Shown one piece after another: positions 13,070 through 24,510 of a DNA stretch of 64,000 bases. Made by a program: the position numbers and the translations under genes. The stretch is from positions 20,217,001 through 20,281,000 of the forward strand of contig NC_090283.1 in the NCBI RefSeq assembly GCF_037392515.1. Reading direction: 5' to 3'. This stretch comes from Haliotis asinina (taxonomy: Eukaryota > Mollusca > Gastropoda > Lepetellida > Haliotidae). How positions within the stretch are numbered: position 1 is the stretch's first letter; every line of letters begins with the position of its first letter. Under the pieces are notes generated by a model that worked only from the letters and a program-made list of their open reading frames with translations, was not told where the DNA came from and did not search any database.

Positions 13070-13206
13070 GCAGTCCAGTCAATGACACCATGGACAACAA
13101 TTTATGCAGATGGGTTACAATGACATGTGACAACCCGATCGCATTAGCCGCCTTTTACGAGAAAATACAATGGTAACCAAAACCCTGGTCCCTGGCCTTC
13201 AGAACT
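13070..13206 (-). mobile_element. Degenerate SINE body fragment
   Basis: GGCAGTCCAGTCAATGACAC, ATGACATGTGACAACCCGAT and GCCGCCTTTTACGAG follow the order of the minus-strand copy at 4655-4911, with many substitutions. Confidence 0.5.
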
Positions 13207-13946
13207 CTTTAGTCGCTGCTTTCAATGTAAGCTCGAATCCATATTCAGTTATTTTTTAAAAGAATCGTTATATCATAAAATTTACGTTAATCGCCCTTCA
13301 CCAAAAAACTTAAGACAACTGTCTATACAACATAGTTGCCCTCGTCCGTCCACCTGTCAAGAATATACCCTAAACGATTTACAAAATGTAATCAACATGG
13401 GAGGAAAGGTCCTGTGAAGGAATTATGGAGAAACCCTGTCTAGTCAAGTGAATATCATATAGTTCGAGCTGGTTTTAAAAGAGCAATGTATTAAGTCAAA
13501 TTGCGGCCACGTGTTATCGGGAAGGGAGGTAATCAAATTATCGTTAAAGCGAGGCCATGTTATGAGAGAGGCGTTTAATCAATATTACTTCGGCAATGAC
13601 TGGAATTACGGCTTTACTTGGACAGTGTTACTGCAGCATGTATTATTACAGAGCGCTCTCTAATATGCGCGAATATGCGAGGTGGGGTCGTTGGTCATAA
13701 TGCTGGCGTTTTTCCCATGCATCACATCATATCACAATAATGAGTGAGGAAAGCATTGTTTCCTAAGCCCCTACCCGGTCTATGGCTGACATACATGATA
13801 AGATTATGAAAGGCAAGACGTATATCCACTGACTCATAAGAATAGCGGCATGGTTTTTAATGCTCTGAATCTTGAATTGTAACAAATTACCAGCAGCACG
13901 GGAAAAAAACCCCGCAAAACCGAAAAACGATTCGCCAGTGACTCTT
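13207..13946. other. No supported gene
   Basis: Spacer with no open frame of note. Confidence 0.5.
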
Positions 13947-14141
13947 GAGGATCTGTGTTAGAACTGATCTTCAGTAACCCAAGCTTGTGGTAAAAGGCGA
14001 CTAATGTGAGCACGTGGTCACATCCGCTGACTTCGCTGACACACGTCATCATACCCCAATTGCTTAGACCGCCTCTATTATTTACAGACCGCCCATGTAC
14101 CTGGAATATTGCTTGACGTGGCCTTAAATGACAAACAAACA
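13947..14141 (+). mobile_element. SINE, (AAAC)n-tailed subfamily
   Basis: Begins GAGGATCTGTGTTAGAACTG, continues through the conserved body and ends TTAAATGACAAACAAACAAC. The tail matches the 5646 copy in opposite orientation, defining a subfamily distinct from the (ACTC)n-tailed one. Confidence 0.75.
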
Positions 14142-16249
14142 ACACTATGGTTTGTTATGTTTGATTTTCGATTGTAACCAGCCATCATCAACTCAGAAAA
14201 CGAACACAAAACTGAAAAATGATTCACCAGTAGCAGGTACAACACGTTCAAGTAACCTTATGCTGTTGATTCTGCCACCGGCTTGTATTTTTAATGAAAC
14301 TAAAACAATTCCACGATGAATTAGTGGACATTTTTTGTCTGGTCGCGCGTCCAAATGTCCTGTTTTGTATTCAGGTTGTTGGAAAGCCATCAGTAGAAGG
14401 AAATATTGCAGACTCTCCACTATCATTTGGAGCGCTAATTGATTGGAAGCATATATTTTACACAAGGCGGCGCTGGGTTAAACAAGATTATGCTATTGAT
14501 TTTGGTGTTAAAACCAACCAGAATGGCCTCATCTACCAGCGTTTGATAGAAACCTTGCCTAGTATTGCGAAAATGGTTTAAAATGTCTAGAGGGTGTTTC
14601 TGAAGAGTTCCTATCGATCAAATGATGGCAGATTCCTTGTAACTAGAACTTTCCACTTTTTAGCCGTTTAAATTTGCAAAGAATTAAAGATTTCTGATGG
14701 TCTGAGTTCCTAATGTGCGTTCGGCCCAAAGGTCTTAGGTTCAAAGACAGTTTTCTTAAACATTCTGATGGCATGTTTAGAATTCACTATGTTCTTAGTG
14801 CGATGGAAATCTAATTTACGGAGGAAGAACTCCCACTGAGTATTGAATAAACTTCAAACAGAAGGCCCCTTTCGCTTCTCATTAGATGGTGGATTTCTAG
14901 TAAACACCATTTTATCAGCAATAAAAAGCACAGTTAACTTTGCCAGATTAAATGCAGGTATTGCAAATCGTTCGGGCTGATCAAGCAGGTCAGGTTTTTA
15001 AATTTCTTAACTGAAATCTGTAAAGTTACCATGGGCAACAAAGAGTGTTCAAGTCGCAAAACAAATATCACTGGTGCCACAGAAACAGAAACTCCAAGAC
15101 ACGATAGAGCCAAGAAAGTTCATCTCGATAATGAATGGATTTATAGGAATGCATTTCTGTCGAATTTCATTATCTGGAATGTGTGGGTACCGGTAGTTGG
15201 CATTTGAACACATTTATTTACATTACCCGCTGCCAGTATTAAGAATCCATCTTGATGCCCTGCAATGGAATGTTGATCTACAACTGGATTTGGGCTTATG
15301 GGCTAACTGGTTATTTCGTTCCAATGACACCATTACAACAATATTGTCGTGATCACCTTTGAGGGACATTTGACAACGCCATAACTTTGTCGTCATTTTG
15401 ACAATTCACACAAGACTTTGCCCGAGATCCCAGATGCAGAGAAGGCAAAAGGCGGCCGTTCGTCGAATGGACACAGTATGCTTGAACGTACACTCACAAA
15501 TACAAATACGGATGGAGTGCCGCACAGTCGGCAGGTGTCAAGTTAGTGACAGAAACAATCTACGTTTCTTCATTGCAAGAAAAATATACTTCCCTAAACT
15601 TTCAGTGATACGTGCATTTGCTGACGTTAAAAGTATATAATGCTTATATTCTGATGGATGTTTCCAATGATATCTTGGTAGCAATGATTGCCTTAATTCG
15701 TCATCAAATGGAACGAAATGTAATTCTGTTTCTACAGCTGGAACATAGGCGTTCCTCTTTCTCCTAGTGTCCGTCTCATTTCTATCATTTAAAAAGGTCC
15801 AAATAATGTGACTACTATAACTGACATTGCCATGACTACTAGTAATAAATTATCTTGCATTGTGAATCCTTTATGACAGGACTTGATGTTGATATACATG
15901 TAAAAATAGATATGCTTGACGACGATTGTGTGCTGTCGCTGTTTCTCTGCGCAGATCTATACGACTTTACTGACCCAAGTGACCACGATACATCAGATTA
16001 CATGATGCTAACATTTAGTCACTTCGTTTGAAATCTATATAAAAATCGTAATGTGTAAATCAAATATACACAATCGCATTACTGTTTACTCGTTGGGCAA
16101 TCATTCATTAAAGAGTAGTACAGCATGTAACATGTTTTCATGTTGTGTTACAGTGTAAAAATGCATTATTACATATTATTGATGTGAATGAGGTATTTGC
16201 TGTTGTATGATGTCAGGACAAAGCTCTAGGGGAAACAGATTCATTCATT
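14142..16249. other. No supported gene
   Basis: About 2.1 kb. Opposed frames of 95 codons (+, 14294-14581) and 90 codons (-, 14193-14465) overlap. Neither resembles a known domain. Confidence 0.5.
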
Positions 16250-16272
16250 CAGTCAGTCAGTCAGTCAGTCAT
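16248..16272. repeat. Short (AGTC)n / (ATTC)n microsatellite
   Basis: ATTCATTCAGTCAGTCAGTC runs into further AGTC units. It may be the remnant of a SINE tail, but no SINE body adjoins it. Confidence 0.8.
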
Positions 16273-16984
16273 CAGATTGGGTGTCTGATTCGACAATTGC
16301 ACACGTTGTTTTCTAAATTCGTGCCTCCTAAGATTCAAAAGGAGACTCTTTGAAATGATGGTGCAGCATTGAGATCGACAGTTTGAATCCGAGGTAGCTG
16401 CAGAGCACTGGAGAGACAATTCCAAATCCATGGCAATTTGTCCTATCTCCCCAGCTCAGCTAGTCACTGCATAACCACATTTGCACTTCGTCTCCATACC
16501 AGCACTGATCCGTGAGTAATTCCTTGAGGTTCATTGGGGTATTATAATCTCACAAAAGTTTGTCTTTCGCTTTTCATATCTCAATAAACTGAACAAATAA
16601 TGAAATTGAATAACTTACCAAATATGATATCTGCAGTGGTTTCATAAAAAGGTGCATTTATTTACATTAAATCAGATTGAAATTACGAGACTGATGTGCA
16701 CTAGGGACAAGGGAGTACATTATGGGTCGTGATGTGTATATTATCATGTTCTGGTTTTCATATACTTGTATATTGTCTTGGTGCTATATTGTGTCCAACA
16801 AGTGCAGTAAAGTACAGCTTAGTGCACATAAACCCAACTGAAAGGGATACTTTGCCACATGACATATTTGAAGCAGCATGGACCAAAGAAACAGTATGTC
16901 TGACATTTTCTTAGATGCATGTATGGTAGAAACGTTGTCTACTGTTTTGGGTCACACACAAATATACAAGCTCATACCATTTCT

Positions 16985-17100
16985 TTAAAACCGTAGTTCG
17001 ATATACTTATATATAATGAATGTGGTCGGAACCAATAGCGACAGTTCGTTATATATCGTGGTTCGTTATACAGCTATCGCCATTAACGCCTTTTAGTGGA
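16985..17100. mobile_element. Possible pogo/Tigger-like MITE remnant
   Basis: Repeated motifs GTTCGATATACTTATATATA, AGTTCGTTATATATCGTGGT and TTCGTTATACAGC resemble the ends of pogo/Tigger-type DNA transposons, which commonly contain GTTATAnCG runs. I could not define both inverted ends, so this is tentative. Confidence 0.3.
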
Positions 17101-17770
17101 AATGATCAACGTAGAAATTTGAGGTATAGATTTTGAAGATGGTAGCGCTACAGCATTAGTTGGCTGTATCATATCATATCTTCAAATTTTACCTGTTTAA
17201 CAACATGGCAGACCTCTCCTGGGCATCAGCGATAATGGGTATGAGATGAATAAGATGGCCTATGGAGTGTCAAGTCACACATGCTATCGCTAATTGGTTT
17301 CCCTAGTGAATTAATTTGTTTTGAGGTACCATAAAGGACCACACTGTTTTCTGTTGTCACGGTAATGAGATTTATCGTATGGGAAGATAATTTCTCTCGG
17401 GAACGTACCACTGTAAAATTTGAAAACTGTCAATAATTTGAAAATAGAATGAATCTCTAAATGTGTCAGTTGTAATATTGTAATACAACCGAATCCTTGT
17501 AACTTAATAACAAATTAATTAGTTTTCCAAATGTTTTTTTTTTTTTTTGTTCGGGCGACAAAACACGAATTTGACAATATTGACTCTCGAGAGGTGTTTG
17601 CCAGCTAAGAGAGGTTCATATTTGAATGTTTTTCGTTTTGTTTCAGATGCCTGTCCACTGGTAGCAGAGATGGACGCTTTATAAGAAGGTTGTCCCTGGC
17701 TTCAGTACACTCACCGACTCAACTTGCTTCAAAGTGCATTGACAACGCTCACATATTATACTGGTTGTAA
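17101..17770. other. No supported gene
   Basis: Spacer with a poly-T run at about 17532-17549; no gene recognised. Confidence 0.5.
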
Positions 17771-17872
17771 GTGAGTGATTGAGTTTATCTTTACACTGTC
17801 TTTCAAAATATTCCAGCAATATCAGGGGAGTGGGACACCGGAAACGGACTCACACGTTGTACCTTACAAGAT
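17771..17872 (-). mobile_element. Degenerate SINE 3' half
   Basis: GTGAGTGATTGAGTTTATCT, AATATTCCAGCAATATCAGG and GGGACACCGGAAACGGACTC match the minus-strand SINE at 48753-48918 in order. The tRNA-like head is missing. Confidence 0.7.
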
Positions 17873-18360
17873 TACCATACCGTCCCTACTTCTCTTATAT
17901 TCCTCTGTCAGTGCACCATGCCGTTGTGTTAGCATCTATGTAAACTTAACGGTGGATCTTGGGTTACCAAGGGTGTAACATGTCAGTCAACTGTGATGTG
18001 TCGAAATGACGGTTATGATGAAGTAGAAGTTTGGTTTCTGTGTATTCCATGTGCAACCACATTATGCAGCTGAGGCGAACCTGGTATCACTCGAAGTATA
18101 TACATATATCCATCAGACTTCAACGGAACTTATTTTGACAGTTTAGTTCTCATAGGCCTTTGACTGGCATTTAGAGAATTTTGTATGGATATCAACGTCT
18201 CTATTATGAGGTACACAACGTTTCGCAGTATATCTTTACTCTGTCATCGAGTGAGTGGTATAAGGCAGAGAGCATATATACACGTGTAAGAACAACAAAA
18301 GTGAGACAACAAATATGCAGGCTAATCAATGCAGGTTAACCGACATTGATGTTGGCAGTT
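17873..18360. other. No supported gene
   Basis: Spacer; nothing recognised. Confidence 0.5.
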
Positions 18361-18362
18361 TT

Positions 18363-19510
18363 TCAGAAAATGCTGTGGCTGTAACCTTGCCAGAGGCTCC
18401 TCCAGACATACCTGCACAAGATAATGGAATAGTCCAATAAAAACACAAGGAATAAGCCCGAAGCTGTACTATTTACATTGAACGACGGCAGAAAAGACTT
18501 TAATTTGAATTTTGATTGCTCCAATATAAAAAGAGTTTTCATAAACATTTTGGTTTAACCTTCTCGTCCAACAGGGGTTGGCGGCCTTATATCGAAAACA
18601 TTATCAACAAGACATCTAAACTGAGTGTAGTATTTCAGAATTTAAAGTTACTACCAAATAGGCCAGCACCAGTTTTTACTTTAGGCTTTACCCCTACCCG
18701 TAACAGGCAACGTGAGTTTAGAAACTCCAATACATTACGCCAGCTATGCATGTACAATAATGAGGACCTCAACGTCCAAATTCCATCAGTAGTTACAATG
18801 TGGAATAATATTCCCCGAGCTGTTAGAAACTGCGACTCTCTTACATCATTAACATTTCATATCAACGTTAAAGAAAATGTGCACCCAAATAGTATTCACA
18901 TGGAATAAGGAATATGACAACGAATGGTATGAATTTACAGCTTATTTAATATTTACACGATGTTTCTGGGCAACTTCTTGCCCTTGGTGAATGAAGAAGG
19001 AAAAGCGGTAGCCTTGAAACGTCCTGTTGTAACTATTAAAGAAGTTGTAAATCCATAGCATTCGCTGTCATATTACCTACCAACTTCTAAATGCCAATCA
19101 CGCATCAGGAACAAGTAAGTTAACTGCTTTGCACACACGATTAACAAATATGATGGGTACACTTAATTATGATTTATTTGGAATAAATATAAAATATTGT
19201 CGCATCATGTCTCATGGATGTGAGAATGCTTTAAATTGCTTTATTGAATGTCCATTGTATACTATTCGAAGACATAAACTGTTTAAATCTTTAAAGGGTG
19301 TTGACAAAACTAGAACACTGATTACTATTCATCTTACCTTACATGTCAATGCAGGGCTTTCAATTACTGAAAATCCGACTTTTTCAAATATATACATTTC
19401 TATAGCGCTGAAACAAAACGTTTTCTCAGTCACCTTCTGTTGTACATATCCTATTATAAAAGAGTGGACTTTCTTAAGCTGGATAACTTAAGCATTTTCT
19501 TGAATTAATA
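18363..19510 (+). mobile_element. Non-LTR retrotransposon ORF2 C-terminal remnant
   Basis: The frame at 18516-18908 carries HFGLTFSSNRGWRPYIENII, the thumb-region motif that follows the polymerase domain in jockey-type LINE ORF2. It then jumps by deletion to a WNNIPRAVRNCDSLTSLTFH segment typical of the C-terminal part. The frame at 19129-19491 has LNYDLFGIN, then CEN...CFIECPLYTIRRHKL, the Cys/His-containing terminal motif of such elements. Endonuclease and polymerase core are absent. The element is fragmented by deletions and frameshifts and not active. Family assignment beyond LINE is uncertain. Confidence 0.75.
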
Positions 19511-19810
19511 AAATATGTTTCAATCAATGAACATAATCAAACCACTCAGCAACAAACCTGTTCTTATGTCCGACAATAATTGATAGTACAAACAATTTTT
19601 AGAAGAGAAGAAAAAATACCATTTGATCATACCAAAGTTCTATTTACACCTACAAAACGTCTTAGTAACGAACAACTTTCTGGCTCGCCCAACTTTACTC
19701 ACTAACCAGTGAGCTGTCCTACCATACCCGTCCGTGTTACACTGATTAACCTAGTAGTCCCGTGTCTGCCGATTGACTGTCTGTCCAACGGGTTATAACC
19801 TGTGAGGCCG

Positions 19811-19947
19811 GTGGGGTAGCTTAGCAGTTAAAGCTGTTCGTTCGGCTTACCAAAGCCCAGGGTTCGATTCTCTACCTTGGCACAATGTACGATGCAGTAA
19901 TATTGCTGGAATACTTCTAAAGGCGACGTAAAATTGAACTTAATCAC
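19811..19947 (+). mobile_element. tRNA-derived SINE (tRNA-head type)
   Basis: A-box-like GGGGTAGCTTAGCAGTTAAA and a B-box GGTTCGATTCT are followed by AATATTGCTGGAATACTTCT and GGCGACGTAAAATTGAACTTA. It is a diverged copy of the element at 44461; the tail has decayed to AATCACGCA. Confidence 0.85.
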
Positions 19948-20600
19948 GCATCGATTCTGTTTGTTGGAACCAGACGATATCAGTCAAACTAATAGCTACG
20001 GTATTTGCTGTTAGAAGCGTCTGATTCCAGATATGTCCTTATAAAATGTATCTGCATCTTGAATTTCATCAATGAGAAAAGCCTCATTTTCGCTTCTATC
20101 TTCCCCTAAACCAATACCTTCTGTGCAACTGAAATACAAATGAAAGCCGCCTCGAGTCAATTATCGATTTTGTTTCTTGTATTCTATGGCAAATTGGTTT
20201 CGTGATTTGACTTATTTCCAAAATAAATGGTTACTCGTCACATGCAAGAAACGATAATGCATGTGACATGTCACTGCTGACGTACTGATTCAGGGTAATT
20301 TCAGCAAATCCGAGGTTAACAGGCCGTCGTCATGCTTTAATTTAAACTAAAATAATTCCACTTTAGCGTTGGCTTGGGGCCCCAAAAGATATCATTAATA
20401 TATCCACATAAAAGTAGGGACCGAAATGACAGAGACATCAATTTCTGTCGAAATTTGCAGATGGTTCTAAATTGCCCTGAAGCAAGAATCCAATGTGAAA
20501 TACATTTTTCTTCTTGTGTGATTAAGGTAAATCCATAATAAGTAATAAATGTACCTGCTCAAATAGATTCCGGATCACCGTAAGTCATATACTTGAACAT
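19948..20600. other. Region upstream of the aerolysin-domain gene; no feature seen
   Basis: AT-rich sequence preceding the splice acceptor at 20618-20619. I see no convincing promoter. The promoter and first exon of the gene are probably further upstream and I could not locate them. Confidence 0.4.
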
Positions 20601-20619
20601 ATTTACGTTATCATTTCAG

Positions 20620-20729
20620 AGACCTGTCCACGAGAAAGCTTTGGATATCCTGTTTCCCGAAGACATCGCCATCCAACGGCGATTGATCTATGCAAAGGGA
20701 GGAAACCCAGATATTATAAGATAGCCTAG
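20620..20729 (+). other. Exon sequence 5' of the start codon (probable 5' UTR)
   Basis: A good acceptor (TTATCATTTCAG ending at 20619) starts an exon that runs into the coding region. An in-frame TAG sits immediately before the ATG, so translation should begin at 20730 in this transcript. Two of the three frames are unusually open here: one for 34 codons to TAG at 20722, and another to TAG at 20727. This could be a coding exon of an alternative transcript, or chance. Confidence 0.5.
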
Positions 20730-22643
20730 ATGAGAATAGCCATGATTTGCTCGTGTGGTAAGCGGTCTTTAGAAACGCCTCCAATACTGGATGTGGAGAG
20801 AATACTACAAGATTATGCTTGGAAAGATTTTAAAGAAAAAAGTGGACCAGTTGAAAAGATATTCTTGCGCAGACGAGACTTTGATGTTGATGTTCCTATG
20901 AACTACTTCCACTTTGAAGATTCTGATACGATTCTGAAAACAAAAGATTCCAAAGCAAAACCGAAAGCAGCTGCCGGTCAGTCTATTCCAGAAACATCTG
21001 TCCTGCAGACACAGTTCAGAAACAACACAAATAAAAGTCAGACATACAAGTTCAGAATAGAAAGGACAAGGAAAGCCACGATCAGTGTCACGTTTCAGAG
21101 AGGTTTTTCAATTGGTGGGAAGGCCCAGTTCAAACTGGGACTCCCGAAGATGATGTGTCAAGGAGGCGAAGTTGACATGAGGTTGCAAATATCCAAAACA
21201 ACTGGGGAAACCTTTGACGAAACACTGACATTTGAGGCCAATAGTGATATCAATGTGGAGGAAAACTGCAACTACACCGCTAATGTGGCCTTCACTGAGA
21301 AGGAAATATCAGCTGAGTTCATGGTGCAGACGTTGATGAGGATGCCGACTGGAACAGCGCCTGTGTACATCAGAAGAAAACGAGACCACGAACTTTATGC
21401 AACAGTTTTTATAAACGACCTCAAAGACGTTTTCGCCGATTATAAAGCTTCCGCAGAAATCATTGACGAGTCTGCTAAGGACGCGAAGGTTGCTCGGTAT
21501 GCAATCAAGTTCACTACAACTGGAATTGTTGAGGGAATGCGACTCTCTGGTCAGAAAATATATCTTGACTCAAAGAAGTTAGACAAGGGAGATACATCTG
21601 GCATGGAGGTGCCAGTTGCGAGTCAAAGTGCAGGGGCAATGATTGCTGGAGTTGGTGCCGCTCATCATTCTGGACTATTTCGAGCTAATTTCCCATCGGA
21701 TAGTGATGATGCTAAGGAAGACTCTACAGATGGCGCCTCCATGTCTACCTACAGAAGCATCAACAATGGACAGTCGGAGACACGGATTTTAAAGGCACCT
21801 CAGATCCCTACCATTATAACCACAGCTCCAAGCTCCCAGGAAACATCTCCTCCATCTGATGCTGGCACTAACACAAGTATGGAGACACAATCGCTTCCTG
21901 AGGACAAAAACGAAGACGTCTTTGACAAGACGACACCATCTTCTTCTGCAACACCTTCTCCAAAACCAAGTCCCGGAAAACTACCCTCTAAGGACACGCA
22001 TAAGGAAACGGGCAAAGTGCCACTAAAAGAAACAAAGTCTTCGTCAAGAGGATCTAAGGATGAAACTAAAGTCCCCGCCCATGAGGTGAAGTCGCCAACG
22101 CAGGCACCAAAACCAAAGGTAGTGAAGGAAGACAGCTTTGGCAAGCACAAAATGGTGAAAGAGGACAGCCTTACCAAAGCTGATGCCACCAAACTTAAAG
22201 CAGAACCTCAAAGAGTTAAGCAAGAGTCACAAAAAGTAAAAGAGGCCCCGAAGGTAAAACCAGATCCCACAAAGGTCCAGAATATTAAAATCCTTACAAA
22301 ACAGACTTCCAACCCTAAAGAGTCCCCAGATGCACCAGAGAAGCAAAGGGATGAGAAGTCAAAGGAAGAGAAGTCAAAGGATGATAAGCCAAAAGAAGAC
22401 AAGACAAAAGATGACAAGTCAAAGGATGAAAAACCAAAGGAAGAGAAGGTAGTGCTTCGTCGCAGCTTCAAACATGAGACTTTGGAGAGAATGGAAAGGG
22501 TGTCATCGCTTTCTGAAAAGCCCAGAATTCTGCCCAAATCAGGGAGTTTACCCAGAGCGAGTGTTCATTCGATTGAACCGCAGAGTTCAGAGGAAGATAG
22601 CACAAGCAGTTTAAGCAAACTCTCTAAGTGCACTAGTGTCTGA
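20730..22643 (+). CDS. Aerolysin-type (ETX/MTX2-like) domain protein with long disordered tail
   Basis: A 637-residue protein in one uninterrupted coding exon. Residues about 88-285 show the alternating polar/hydrophobic strand pattern and Asn/Thr/Ser-rich turns of the ETX/MTX2 branch of aerolysin-like beta-pore-forming proteins, including QFRNNTNKSQTYKF and RKATISVTFQRGFSIGG. Residues about 300-637 are low-complexity, rich in Pro, Ser, Lys, Glu and Asp, with a Lys-Ser/Pro-Lys-acidic repeat near 540-585. No signal peptide is visible (N-terminus MRIAMICSCGKRSLETPP), unlike secreted family members, and no membrane helix is seen. Family members oligomerise and insert a beta-barrel. Whether this one forms pores is not shown, and the tail makes an intracellular or scaffold role possible. 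The ATG is preceded in frame by TAG. A polyadenylation signal AATAAA lies at 23809-23814. The gene call is secure; the family call is moderately confident, from pattern recognition only. Confidence 0.8.
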   Translation: MRIAMICSCGKRSLETPPILDVERILQDYAWKDFKEKSGPVEKIFLRRRDFDVDVPMNYFHFEDSDTILKTKDSKAKPKAAAGQSIPETSVLQTQFRNNTNKSQTYKFRIERTRKATISVTFQRGFSIGGKAQFKLGLPKMMCQGGEVDMRLQISKTTGETFDETLTFEANSDINVEENCNYTANVAFTEKEISAEFMVQTLMRMPTGTAPVYIRRKRDHELYATVFINDLKDVFADYKASAEIIDESAKDAKVARYAIKFTTTGIVEGMRLSGQKIYLDSKKLDKGDTSGMEVPVASQSAGAMIAGVGAAHHSGLFRANFPSDSDDAKEDSTDGASMSTYRSINNGQSETRILKAPQIPTIITTAPSSQETSPPSDAGTNTSMETQSLPEDKNEDVFDKTTPSSSATPSPKPSPGKLPSKDTHKETGKVPLKETKSSSRGSKDETKVPAHEVKSPTQAPKPKVVKEDSFGKHKMVKEDSLTKADATKLKAEPQRVKQESQKVKEAPKVKPDPTKVQNIKILTKQTSNPKESPDAPEKQRDEKSKEEKSKDDKPKEDKTKDDKSKDEKPKEEKVVLRRSFKHETLERMERVSSLSEKPRILPKSGSLPRASVHSIEPQSSEEDSTSSLSKLSKCTSV

Positions 22644-23830
22644 TGAGTAGGCAGTAAAATGACAACCTCATACATTTCACAGTGGTCACATGTACGTAGC
22701 TTATGACAGTATCTCTGAATAAGGAAGCAGTCGGAATTATAAATACGTCTGCTGGTGTGTGATATATCTAAATACCACTTTTTAACAGATTTGTTCAATT
22801 TTGCCGAGATTTGTGGATACTATATTGATTTCATAGTAAGATGTTCAGGAAGCCTAACCTACTTATGAGGACTACTTATCAGGAAAACTCCGATTTCTCA
22901 TTCTTCCAGCATTGTGGATTCAAACGTCAACCATTGTATCATGACGTCTTACAGCCATAATGACGTAGGAGAAAGTGTTGCGGCACTTTTTGACAATAGT
23001 AGCATCTTGCAGTGAAGTTAAACGTTATGGCATATAACGTTTCAGCTATAAATAGGCATCGAGTGATCCATAATTCTATAAATCTGAAAAATGCTGTATC
23101 TTTACCAACTCCTAACAGTGATGCCAGTAATGCCACTGATGTTAGCGGAATTGAATTGTGTGAAGTGTTTTTGTATTTATTATATTTGATTCATAGTGCG
23201 TTGACATATGTGACTGCTTCTAGCGTGTAAGCGTTCCACAGTTTTGAGGGTTTTTTTTTCTTTTTTTATGTTTTTTTTGTTTTTTTGTTTTCTTGTTTTC
23301 TTTTCATTTGCTATCTTTCACTGAGGACTGATACACGAATATGGACGACAGGGCAAGATGAAAATCATTTTATGCCCAATACATCAAGCCTTTAATTGTT
23401 GCCTGGTCTTGTAAGTTGGCGCTTGGAGACGGGGATACTTTCATTTTCAAGTTGTTTGGTGGACTTTACCTGAGCCCAAAACACGTTGGTGAACTCAGCT
23501 GTATAAGATATATTTTTGCGCATAAGAACACGGACACTAATTGTGATAAAGCACAAGTGATATTCTTATTCTTGGGACATTGTACATAGAGCATTTCGAA
23601 GGTTTTATACTTAGTATGTTATCTGCGAGAAACAGCTGACGTGATGCATTGATTTACACAGGAAGTGTGTGAATCGTACAATATTAATAGTCATGAAAGT
23701 AATTTGTTTCTTTGACATGTTTACTTGCATTTGCTATGAAAAGATGTATCGAACTGACATACTAGATACGTGTGTGTTGATTAGATTAAAGCTTTCATAC
23801 GAAAAGTGAATAAAAACGTAAAAAAAGCAA
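22644..23830 (+). other. Probable 3' UTR of the aerolysin-domain gene
   Basis: AT-rich sequence after the TGA stop with no long open frame and a T-rich tract at about 23249-23303. The first good AATAAA is at 23809-23814, which would give a UTR of about 1.2 kb. Extent is inferred. Confidence 0.45.
23809..23814 (+). terminator. Candidate polyadenylation signal AATAAA
   Basis: Canonical hexamer downstream of the 20730-22643 coding region, followed by A-rich sequence. Confidence 0.4.
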
Positions 23831-23845
23831 CGATTCATGTATTGT

Positions 23846-24495
23846 TGTATCCCTTTAACCTGATTCGGAATTCTTTAATCTGGATGCCATTCAATCCGTG
23901 AATATGTACATTTGCAGACATGGCATAGAGCCGTCAACACACAGAACATCAAGTAACAAAATACAGTGAAACCAGCATCAGCACTTGTCTAATCCGACAC
24001 GCTGCCAAAACCCGGTATACAAATTGGGTCATGCCGTTTTACAACGATATTATTGTCATTAAAACATTGTTTATTCCGGCACCAGTCTATTTCGTATTCC
24101 GACAGGACTCTCTGGTCCATTCAAACAATTCTAACTGTAATTAACATTGTCTAAACCGGCATGGGGTCCGTAGTCCAAGACACGAATAACAGTGTAACCT
24201 TCAGTGTAATCAGCAAGCATTGACTGCACTCAAACGCTCAAAGTCAGCATGCGTATGAGCAAGCCAATCGGTAAAATTACCGTTGTTATGCCTTATAAAC
24301 GTTGGTGGATTGTATCCCTTTAAGGTGATTCGATATTCTTAAATCTAGATTCCATTCCAAAAGATTACCTTTGTTATGCTTTATAAACGTTGGTGGATTG
24401 TATCCCTTTAAGGTGATTCGGGATTCTTTAATCTGGATTCCATTCCAAAAGATTACCGTTGTTATGCTTTATAAACGTTGGTGTATTGAACTAAC
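23846..24495. repeat. 88-bp tandem repeat, three copies, with a separated relic copy and MITE-like insert
   Basis: Units starting ATTACCGTTGTTATGC occur at about 24276, 24365 and 24452 and contain GTATCCCTTTAAGGTGATTC and CTTTAATCTGGATTCCATTC. A diverged copy of that second half sits alone at 23846-23893. Between them (23955-24200) lies sequence with repeated CTAATCCGACA, TTATTCCGGCACC and CTAAACCGGCATGG motifs. It begins ACAGTGAAACC and resembles the ends of pogo/Tigger-like non-autonomous DNA transposons. Confidence 0.7.
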
Positions 24496-24510
24496 TGTTT
24501 TCAAGTGAGT

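Noticed and set aside
21800..22537. Minus-strand frames of 130 and 109 codons
   Set aside because: Shadows of the Ser/Lys/Glu-rich tail of the plus-strand gene.
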